The notes beneath the pieces are model-generated. The model was not told the DNA's origin and made no database searches. It worked only from the letters and a program-made list of their open reading frames with translations. A stretch of 64,000 nucleotides of DNA from Lepturacanthus savala. Its lineage: Eukaryota; Chordata; Actinopteri; Scombriformes; Trichiuridae. Positions 1-7,495 of the stretch are shown piece after piece (position 1 is the first letter of the stretch; each line of letters opens with the position of its first letter). The position numbers and the translations under genes were made by a program. Location of the stretch: contig CM060484.1 in NCBI GenBank assembly GCA_030544235.1, positions 22,280,031 to 22,344,030 on the forward strand, read 5' to 3'.

Positions 1-1611
1 TACAGTGGGGAAAACAAGTATTTGAACACCCTGCTATTTTGCTATTTCTCCCACTTAGAAATCATGGAGGGGTCTGAAATTTTCATCGTAGGTGCATGTC
101 CACTGTGAGAGAGATAAACTAAAAAGAAAAATCCAGAAATCACAATGCTTGATTTTTTAACAATTTATTTGTGTGATATAGCGGCAAATAAGTATTTGAA
201 CACCTGAGAAAATGAATGTTAATATTTGGTACAGTAGCCTTTGTTTGCTATTACAGAGGTCAAACGTTTCCTGTATTTTTTCCACCAGGTTTGCACATAC
301 TGCAGGAGGGATCCTGGCCCACTCCTCCACACAGATCTTCTCTAGATCAGTCAGGTTTCTGGGCTGTCGCTGAGAAACACGGAGTTTGAGCTCCCTCCAA
401 AGATTTTCGATTGGGTTCAGGTCTGGAGACTGGCTGGGCCATGCTAGAACCTTGATATGCTTCTTACGGAGCCAGTCCTTGGTTTTCCTGGCTGTGTGCT
501 TTGGGTCGTTGTCGTGTTGGAAGACCCAGCCACGACCCATCTTCAATGCTCTGACTGAGGGAAGGAGGTTGTTCCCCAAAATCTCACAATACACGGCCCC
601 AGTCATCCTCTCTTTAATGCAGTGCACTCGTCCTGTCCCATGTGCAGAAAAACACCCCCAAAGCATGATGCTACCACCCCCATGCTTCACAGTAGGGATG
701 GTGTTCTTCAGATTGTACTCTTCATTCTTCTTCCTCCAAACACGCTTAGTGGAATTATGACCAAAAAGTTCTATTTTGGTCTCATCTGACCACAAAACTT
801 TCTCCCATGACTCCTCTGTATCATCCAAATGGTCATATGCAAACTTAAGACGGGCCTTGACATGTGCTGATTTAAGCAGGGGAACCTTTCGTGCCATGCA
901 TGATTTCAAATCATGACGTCTTAGTGTATTACCTACAGTAACCTTGGAAACGTTGGTCCCAGTTCTTTTCAGGTCATTGACCAACTCCTGTCGTGTAGTT
1001 CCGGGCTGATTCCTCACCTTTCTTAGAATCATTGAGACCCCACGAGGTGATATCTTGCATGGGGCTCCACTCCGATTGAGATTGACCATCATGTTTAGCT
1101 TCTTCCATTTTCTAATGATTGCTCCAACAGTGGACCTTTTTTCACCAAGCTGCTTGGCAATTGCTCCGTAGCCCTTTCCAGCCTTGTGGAGGTGTACAAT
1201 TTTCTTTCTTGTGTTGTTGGACAGCTCTTTGGTCTTCGCCATGTTACAAGTTAAAGTCTTGCTGATTGTATGGGGTGGACAGGTGTCTTTATGCAGCTAA
1301 CGACTTCAAACAGGTGCATCTGATTAAGGATGATACATGGAGTGCAGGTGGACTTCTAATGGGCGGACTAACAGGTCCTTCAGGGTCAGAATTCTAGATG
1401 ACACACAGGTGTTCAAATACTTATTTGCCGCTATATCACACAAATAAATTGTTAAAAAATCATGCATTGTGATTTCTGGATTTTTCTTTTTAGTTTATCT
1501 CTCTCACAGTGGACATGCACCTACGATGAAAATTTCAGACCCCTCCATGATTTCTAAGTGGGAGAAATAGCAAAATAGCAGGGTGTTCAAATACTAGTTT
1601 TCCCCACTGTA
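1..1611 (-). mobile_element. Tc1-type DNA transposon, DD34E family (copy A), nearly complete
   Basis: A complete Tc1/mariner element with terminal inverted repeats of about 210 bp (1-210 and about 1400-1611) that start and end with TA, the Tc1 target dinucleotide. Each end carries two direct repeats of the core AAGTATTTGAACACC (left: about 16-31 and 190-205; right: about 1406-1422 and 1580-1596). This is the IR/DR layout known from Sleeping Beauty-type elements. One transposase frame lies between the ends on the minus strand. The element begins exactly at window base 1, so its left flank is unseen. The right flank (1612-1907) is repeated after copy B. Confidence 0.93.
157..1242 (-). CDS. Tc1 transposase (DD34E), frameshifted at its C-terminus
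   Basis: An open frame of 361 codons encoding a Tc1 transposase, the enzyme that binds the inverted repeats and does cut-and-paste transposition. The N-terminal third is a paired-type helix-turn-helix region (KAGKGYGAIAKQLGEKRSTV). The catalytic acids lie in VLWSDETKIELFG, FQHDNDPKHTA and SPDLNPIENLW, with 34 residues between the second D and the E. Compared with copy B, the frame has one extra G in the codons after CANLV. The normal ending (about 20 residues finishing NKGYCTKY) is therefore replaced by a new tail that reads into the inverted repeat. The catalytic core is intact; whether the enzyme works is unknown. Confidence 0.9.
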   Translation of the reverse strand: MAKTKELSNNTRKKIVHLHKAGKGYGAIAKQLGEKRSTVGAIIRKWKKLNMMVNLNRSGAPCKISPRGVSMILRKVRNQPGTTRQELVNDLKRTGTNVSKVTVGNTLRRHDLKSCMARKVPLLKSAHVKARLKFAYDHLDDTEESWEKVLWSDETKIELFGHNSTKRVWRKKNEEYNLKNTIPTVKHGGGSIMLWGCFSAHGTGRVHCIKERMTGAVYCEILGNNLLPSVRALKMGRGWVFQHDNDPKHTARKTKDWLRKKHIKVLAWPSQSPDLNPIENLWRELKLRVSQRQPRNLTDLEKICVEEWARIPPAVCANLVEKIQETFDLCNSKQRLLYQILTFIFSGVQILICRYITQINC

Positions 1612-1907
1612 CATCCTGACGACTCTTAAGGCACCATTTTACTACAGGCTGCATAAATTTCTCTGTGGATGGCTGGCAGTCACAAGAAGCATATAAAAAC
1701 AAAATCAGGACCTGAGTGCAATTACAACTTTCCTTTAAATCACTCCTTATTATAATAATTACAATTATTGGTCTTTCATAGTAACACGCAGTTTAAATTT
1801 GGGTGCCGGCTATTTGTTTCTGCTTTTGAAATGGAGGTCATTGGTGTTTAAGAGACATGCACAGTAAAACACACAAAAGCACCTTAGTTAGTGCATGGCA
1901 TCAGGGT
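1612..1907. repeat. Duplicated flank F, first copy
   Basis: This 296-bp non-coding stretch, starting CATCCTGACGACTC, is repeated virtually base for base at 2628-2923, an offset of 1016 bp. Each copy directly follows a Tc1 inverted repeat ending in CTGTA. It is part of a local tandem duplication and no coding sequence is seen. Confidence 0.9.
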
Positions 1908-2627
1908 TACTGTAGGTAATACACTAAGACGTCATGATTTGAAATCATGCATGGCACGAAAGGCATGCTTTGGGGGTGTTTTTCTGCACATGGGACAGGA
2001 CGAGTGCACTGCATTAAAGAGAGGATGACTGGGGCCGTGTATTGTGAGATTTTGGGGAACAACCTCCTTCCCTCAGTCAGAGCATTGAAGATGGGTCCTG
2101 GCTGGGTCTTCCAACACGACAACGACCCAAAGCACACAGCCAGGAAAACCAAGGACTGGCTCCGTAAGAAGCATATCAAGGTTCTAGCATGGCCCAGCCA
2201 GTCTCCAGACCTGAACCCAATCGAAAATCTTTGGAGGGAGCTCAAACTCCGTGTTTCTCAGCGACAGCCCAGAAACCTGACTGATCTAGAGAAGATCTGT
2301 GTGGAGGAGTGGGCCAGGATCCCTCCTGCAGTATGTGCAAACCTGGTGAAAAAATACAGGAAACATTTGACCTCTGTAATAGCAAACAAAGGCTACTGTA
2401 CCAAATATTAACATTCATTTTCTCAGGTGTTCAAATACTTATTTGCCGCTATATCACACAAATAAATTGTTAAAATATGATGATGTGATTTCTGGATTTT
2501 TCTTTTTAGTTTATCTCTCTCACAGTGGACATGCACCTACGATGAAAATTTCAGACCCCTCCATGATTTCTAAGTGGGAGAAATAGCAAAATAGCAGGGT
2601 GTTCAAATACTTGTTTTCCCCACTGTA
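1908..2627 (+). mobile_element. Truncated, internally deleted Tc1 DD34E element (copy B)
   Basis: This is the 3' part of the same Tc1 family as copy A, but in the opposite orientation. It corresponds to copy A positions 940 down to 1, with a deletion of about 217 bp matching A positions 668-884 (junction CACGAAAGG/CATGC). It keeps one inverted repeat, ending CCCCACTGTA. Its 5' breakpoint joins flank F at a 3-bp overlap, GGT. Confidence 0.9.
1947..2411 (+). pseudogene. Tc1 transposase fragment (copy B)
   Basis: A frame of 154 codons covering the C-terminal half of the transposase: ACFSAHGTG-like strand, the second catalytic Asp (QHDNDPKHT), the catalytic Glu (LNPIENLW) and the normal C-terminus ending KGYCTKY. 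The DNA-binding domain and first catalytic Asp are lost through truncation and the internal deletion, so the product cannot be an active transposase. The frame is useful because it shows the undisturbed C-terminus that copy A has lost by a 1-bp shift. Confidence 0.88.
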
Positions 2628-2923
2628 CATCCTGACGACTCTTAAGGCACCATTTTACTACAGGCTGCATAAATTTCTCTGTGGATGGCTGGCAGTCACA
2701 AGAAGCATATAAAAACAAAATCAGGACCTGAGTGCAATTACAACTTTCCTTTAAATCACTCCTTATTATAATAATTACAATTATTGGTCTTTCATAGTAA
2801 CACGCAGTTTAAATTTGGGTGCCGGCTATTTGTTTCTGCTTTTGAAATGGAGGTCATTGGTGTTTAAGAGACATGCACAGTAAAACACACAAAAGCACCT
2901 TAGTTAGTGCATGGCATCAGGGT
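2628..2923. repeat. Duplicated flank F, second copy
   Basis: Second copy of the 296-bp flank at 1612-1907. After CATCAGGGT at 2923 the sequence continues into single-copy DNA (CTGACCAAGG), whereas the first copy runs into Tc1 copy B. This defines the right boundary of a 1016-bp duplication unit (1908-2923). Confidence 0.9.
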
Positions 2924-4917
2924 CTGACCAAGGCTCTGTCTAAAACCTTCAGTAAACACAGACACAGCAGTTAAGACTGAAAAACCCCAGACCACTTCCT
3001 CAAATAGCCACCATTGGTAGTTTTATAGACACAAAAAGGCTCCATAGCTATTTCTAAAATTAACACCCCTTTTTGTAACTGGTGACTTGAAAAAAGTAGA
3101 GCAGCTAAGTGACAAATGTCTTTTGGTGTTATTTGGTTGCTGATTTGTTCCCATTTATTAGAAGATAACAACAGAACAGACTTGATAAAAAATATAAAGT
3201 CTAATTCACTCCATTAACCCAGAAAAGCCTATGACCATGATACAAGTCCATGACTGTCATTTTCTATTCAAAATAAAATATCTAAATGTTACTCATGCAT
3301 TTTTCCAGTGACGTAATAGATAAGTTGGACAAAGTTTTCAAGCAAAAAAAAAAAAAAGAAAATTAAGTTTTGAAGTGCTTTCTGTCACACAATTCCATTG
3401 ACTTCCTGTCCCTCCTTTCCGACAAGACAAAACCTTCCAGAAAGATGTAATTCTATTTAAATTATTTTAATTTTCGACATTGACATGTATATATTTATTT
3501 CACCATTAAAGTTTATACAATAACCCAAAAAATCAATCCGTTCCGGGGATAATTTTTTTTTTTTTGTTTATGGACATTTGTCCAAGCGGCAACTATAGTT
3601 TCTATTTTCTTCAAAGCAGAGTACAAAATGGAAAAAATATGCATGAAAACTTAAAAAATAGGCTCAAATGGCTTAAGCAATATCATTGACACAATAATAA
3701 AATAAATAAAAGACACAACTGTAAGAGAAGTTATAGTAACTCAAATTTTTCCCCAAAACCATGTTTTGCATTCACACTTGTTTTTAATGTGTGAAAAATG
3801 TCTTATTCTTTGTTTTACATTTCTTTTTCTGAGTATTTTGTGCATTTTCGTGTGTTAATATTTACAAAACCATGAAAATTATCCGCAAATTAATTACTCC
3901 TCTCCATTTAGATACATATCACTGACACAATATGCACCATTTTCAACATTCTTCTTTTTTAAATAACAATGAAAAAAAAATCACCTCATCCAAATAGAAC
4001 TAGTCACGGTTCAGTGCACTCAGTGGAAGCAGTCTGTCCTTGGTTTTAAGGTATGGCTAAAATTACCAATTTATCTCTCATCACTGTTCTCAATTCGTAA
4101 AGCCTGTTTGTGCACCTTCCCTGCAGATGGTGCACTGGAACATAAGTGCATCCAACTTTTTTTTCCTTCCTCCAGTTTTGAATTGCAAATTCTTCTACTT
4201 GGCAATGGGAAAAATGGCATCTACATCCCACTTCTGACAAAAGCCAATAGAATGAAAATTTAATTAGTAGGACATGTTACAGAATAGGAAACAAGAAATC
4301 CTGACTCTGAAATCTCCTTTCATCTTGAACTTAATAATTGTTACCTCTGAAAACAGCAGTATACACAAGCTCAGAGCACATTTTCTAACTACGTCCATCA
4401 CACAGAGGATTTAATGCGAAAACTGATCACAAACCGCTTTTGACCAAGGTTTGACTCTTAAACACTGCACTCTCCAACTGGCTCCAGAGTTAAGACACAT
4501 GTTTAATAACTCTCTGACCACAAACACACTGTTTAGTTTTACAGATGACACCAGTGTGGCAGCTGCCATCTCACAAAAAAAATGAGTCTACATATGGTGA
4601 AAAGACTCACTTATGCAACACTAAGGTGTGTTGACAACAATCTTGAGCTGAATATAATCCCAGGTAATAGTATCAGGATTGAAAAGGAGTTTCCTCACTC
4701 AATTCACATCAATGATTTGATTTCACTAAGTGAATTAATACTGAGCCTCCCCTGCTTCATATCTACATGCCCTACATGTTAAACTCAGTTTAACTCTTTT
4801 CTGTACTGCACTTATAAAACAAACATTAAAGTAAAGACTTTCTTTGATGATTGTTGGATGTATGTAAATCCAAAAGTATTTGCCACCAAAAAGTTTGAAA
4901 CCCCTACTGTGTATTAC
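2924..4917. other. AT-rich ndufa8 intron 2 sequence
   Basis: About 2 kb of AT-rich DNA downstream of ndufa8 exon 2. I looked on the minus strand for the next ndufa8 exon (the second CHCH half) and did not find it. Short open frames here have no recognisable domains. It is most simply intron. Confidence 0.6.
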
Positions 4918-5130
4918 CTGAAGAAGCTGAGTGCACACTCGTTGACTTTCCTCCCTTCTTCTAGACACTTCCTTGGGTCCTTCTCCTCCCAGCGGCAGAG
5001 CATGAACTCCTTGTTTGGTTTATCACACTGGGAGCCATAATGGTGGGCAGCAGCCTTCAGCACCGCAGATGAAACATTGATCTGGACAGACACATAAAAA
5101 ACAAAGAGACTGGTATAAAAAAAAGAAAGA

Positions 5131-5175
<45 letters not shown>

Positions 5176-7079
5176 TTGACTCCTTAATAAAAGCAGCTGA
5201 ACACTCAATTATTCAAACTGGTCTTTGTCTCACCACGTGCTGTCAGTGTTTATGAGTATTTCAGAAACTGCTGATCTACTGGGATTTTCACACACAACCA
5301 TCTCTAGGGTTTACAGAGAATGGTCCGAAAAAGAAAAAATATCCAGTGAGCGGCAGTTCTGTGGGCGGAAATGCCTTGTTGATGCCAGAGGTCAGAGGAG
5401 AATGGCCAGGCTGGTTCGAGCTGATAGAAAGGCAACAGTGACTCAAATAACCACCCGTTACAACCAAGGTAGGCAGAAGAGCATCTCTGAACGCACAGTA
5501 CATCGAACTTTGAGGCAGATGGGCTACAGCAGCAGAAGACCACGCTGGGTGCCACTCCTTTCAGCTAAGAACAGGAAACTGAGGCTACAATTTGCACAAG
5601 CTCATGGAAATTGGACAATAGAAGATTGGAAAAACGTTGCCTGGTCTGATGAGTCTCGATTTCTGCTGCAACATTCGGATGGTAGGGTCAGAATTTGGCG
5701 TCAACAACATGAAAGCATGGATCCATCCTGCCTTGTATCAACGGATCAGGCTGGTGGTGGTGGTGCAATGGTGTGGGGAATATTTTCTTGGCACTCTTTG
5801 AGCCCCTTGGTACCAATTGAGCATCGTTGCAACGCCACAGCCTACCTGAGTATTGTTGCTGACCATGTCCATCCCTTTATGACCACAATGTACCCAACTT
5901 CTGATGGCTACTTTCAGCAGGATAATGCACCATGTCATAAAGCTGGAATCATCTCAGACTGGTTTCTTGAACATGACAATGAGTTCACTGTACTAAAATG
6001 CCCTCCACAGTCACCAGATCTCAATCCAATAGAGCATCTTTGGGATGTGGTGGAACTGGAGATTCGCATCATGGATGTGCAGCCGACAAATCTTTGCCAA
6101 CTGTGTGACGCCATCATGTCAATATGGACCAAACTCTCTGAGGAATGCTTCCAGCACCTTGTTGAATCTATGCCACGAAGAATTGAGGCAGTTCTGAAGG
6201 CAAAAGGGGGTCCAACCCATTACTAGCATGGTGTACCTAATAAAGTGGCCGGTGAGTGTATATACACTCACCGGCCACTTATTAGGTGGCATTGAGTATG
6301 AAAAAATATCATATCATCATAATATCTGTATCTATGTTTAAAGACAAGGTCCTCTGCAACACAACAATCAGTTAAATCTCAGATATAAAAATAACAACAG
6401 AATGGAGCCAGTTAGGCTCAATTCTAGCTAGTTTGGTTAAGGACATTTTGCATTACACTAATACTAAAAACAATTCAACTAACTACTAAATTTAAAAGAA
6501 ACTATCAGCTGCTAACACATGGCTTATTTATTTATTCATTGAATTATCTTGGCTGTTCCATACTTAGCATTAGAGATAAGCAAGCTGCCAGCTGACGCCT
6601 GACTTCCAAGGACAAATATCATTGTGCCAAATATGCGTGCTGATACAAACCAAGAGGATTGTACCACTGCTGACATCACACAAAAAGTTAAAGAGTTCAT
6701 AAGAACAGAATAGAGAGCGATACAACTCTCACACGGCGTTAATGAGCGATATAACCTGTATGGATGACGTATGCAAGTCCGTTAACGGCCTTTAATACTG
6801 TGTTATTTGTACCCATAAATATCCACTGGCTAATAAATAGTGTACACGTACAGATTATATAGGAACCTTTACTACTGTGAAGGCTGGTAACGCCAATGTA
6901 GTGGCAAAAGTTAAAAACTAAAGTTACTGAGCGTACCTTGAACGACATAGCAACTAGCGTTAGCATTTAGCATGTTCTGTCTTTCAATCATTTCCATTCA
7001 AGTCACGCAAGCGTCCACTGCTACTCACCTCGTCCACTTTCAGCTCCTGCAAAGTGGGAACTTCCACCGTTGTGGGCAT
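4918..7079 (-). CDS. ndufa8: NADH dehydrogenase (ubiquinone) 1 alpha subcomplex subunit 8, first two coding exons (partial)
   Basis: NDUFA8 is an accessory subunit of mitochondrial complex I, facing the intermembrane space and imported by the MIA40 disulfide relay. Coding exon 1 is 7029-7079: 17 codons starting MPTTVEVPTLQELKVDE, then a GTGAGT donor. Exon 2 is 4918-5081: 54 codons plus two bases, acceptor CAG, donor GTAATA. It contains AAAHHYGSQCDKPNKEF and the CX9C pair CDKPNKEFMLC and CLEEGRKVNEC, the signature of the first CHCH domain. Human NDUFA8 is 172 residues, so about 100 residues (the second CHCH domain and tail) are missing and probably lie left of base 1. Intron 1 carries a Tc1 element. 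The gene is divergent from morn5, 416 bp away. Confidence 0.93.
5133..5171. repeat. (TA)n microsatellite
   Basis: About 19 uninterrupted TA units in ndufa8 intron 1, about 50 bp upstream of exon 2 in the sense of the gene. Confidence 0.95.
5225..6226 (+). CDS. Tc1-like DD36E transposase, 5'-truncated open frame
   Basis: A 333-codon open frame. Transposase homology begins at about residue 11 (ISETADLLGFS), within the helix-turn-helix DNA-binding region. The first 10 residues come from flanking DNA that happens to be in frame, so the ATG at 5225 is not the native start. Catalytic motifs are present: VAWSDESRF, QQDNAPCH and SPDLNPIEHLWD, with 36 residues between the second D and the E. That spacing is the DD36E type known in Tc1/mariner (Incomer group). 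No stop or frameshift interrupts the catalytic domain, unlike the related copy at 49 kb. Without its 5' end it is unlikely to be mobile. Confidence 0.85.
   Translation: MSHHVLSVFMSISETADLLGFSHTTISRVYREWSEKEKISSERQFCGRKCLVDARGQRRMARLVRADRKATVTQITTRYNQGRQKSISERTVHRTLRQMGYSSRRPRWVPLLSAKNRKLRLQFAQAHGNWTIEDWKNVAWSDESRFLLQHSDGRVRIWRQQHESMDPSCLVSTDQAGGGGAMVWGIFSWHSLSPLVPIEHRCNATAYLSIVADHVHPFMTTMYPTSDGYFQQDNAPCHKAGIISDWFLEHDNEFTVLKCPPQSPDLNPIEHLWDVVELEIRIMDVQPTNLCQLCDAIMSIWTKLSEECFQHLVESMPRRIEAVLKAKGGPTHY
5253..6260 (+). mobile_element. 5'-truncated Tc1-type transposon, DD36E family
   Basis: Tc1-like element inside ndufa8 intron 1, antisense to the gene. It matches the copy at 48132-50115 from GAGTATTTCAG onward and ends in the inverted repeat GTGGCCGGTGAGTGTA. 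The 5' inverted repeat and the first transposase codons are missing: sequence left of 5253 is unrelated. A second, inverted terminal repeat follows immediately at 6263. Confidence 0.9.
6263..6290 (-). repeat. Solo inverted Tc1 (DD36E family) terminal repeat
   Basis: Begins CACTCACCGGCCACTT directly after the 3' end of the preceding element, giving a near-perfect palindrome centred on TATA at about 6259-6264. Only about 25 bp of the terminal repeat is recognisable before unrelated sequence follows. Confidence 0.85.
6291..7028. other. ndufa8 intron 1, proximal part
   Basis: AT-rich intron sequence between the Tc1 remnant and coding exon 1 of ndufa8. I see no further gene, RNA or repeat that I can name. 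Confidence 0.6.
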
Positions 7080-7219
7080 GCCTATGTGCGGGTCTTCTGC
7101 ATAAAACAAAATAGTAGAAAATAACAGTCAAGGTCCTCGTCAGTCTAGCTCCGGTAGGACCGAGAAGGTCAGTCTGATGACGTAATCGCGAGCGCGACGA
7201 AAACCAGAAGTCATCGGGA

Positions 7220-7231
7220 TGCGCATGCGCA
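7220..7231. promoter_or_regulatory. NRF1 binding site (perfect palindrome)
   Basis: TGCGCATGCGCA matches the nuclear respiratory factor 1 consensus in full. It lies 141 bp upstream of the ndufa8 start codon, as expected for a nuclear gene of oxidative phosphorylation. Confidence 0.8.
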
Positions 7232-7395
7232 CACAACGGGCTGTAAATGAGAAGCAATTGAAAAGAATTGTACGAATTCATTATTTGTTTGATATTTTCG
7301 AGTTTCGTTTTCAAATTGTTTCAAAAGTGAAAAGATATTTATATTAATAAACGAGTCTGCTCTTTGTGTTTAACTTATTGAGCTTAAATAACTGT

Positions 7396-7409
7396 GTCGC
7401 CATGGTAAC
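7396..7409. promoter_or_regulatory. RFX X-box, ciliary gene type
   Basis: GTCGCC-AT-GGTAAC fits the X-box consensus GTNRCC-N1-3-RGYAAC at every fixed base. It is 87 bp upstream of the morn5 start codon. X-boxes close to the start are typical of genes switched on by RFX factors in ciliated cells, which fits a MORN-repeat protein of cilia/sperm. Confidence 0.75.
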
Positions 7410-7413
7410 GGCA

Positions 7414-7421
7414 CACTTCCG
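7414..7421. promoter_or_regulatory. ETS/GABP (NRF-2) site
   Basis: CACTTCCG, the complement of CGGAAGTG, the GABPA core. It lies between the X-box and the morn5 start. GABP sites are common in mitochondrial gene promoters, so this may serve ndufa8. Confidence 0.55.
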
Positions 7422-7495
7422 ACCAGTGAGTAACGTATACAATACACTTGTTTGTTCAGTTTAAGAAGAGAGTACGCAGATAACTAAATTAATTA

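Larger units (their letters stand above)
7080..7495. promoter_or_regulatory. Divergent ndufa8/morn5 promoter region
   Basis: The two start codons face away from each other with 416 bp between them. The interval is CpG-richer than its surroundings near 7170-7240 and holds an NRF1 palindrome, an ETS/GABP site and an RFX X-box (listed separately). No TATA box at a convincing place was seen. The shared role is inferred from geometry and motifs. Confidence 0.75.

Noticed and set aside
386..760. 124-codon plus-strand frame over Tc1 copy A.
   Set aside because: Shadow of the transposase on the opposite strand; the same shadow recurs over copy B.
3235..3260. Minus-strand codons reading W-T-C-I, as in the missing ndufa8 exon 3.
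   Set aside because: Neighbouring residues do not match NDUFA8 and an in-frame stop lies just upstream; chance.
5288..5555. Minus-strand frames over the DD36E transposase, repeated at 49145-49412.
   Set aside because: Antisense shadows that recur only because the transposon recurs.
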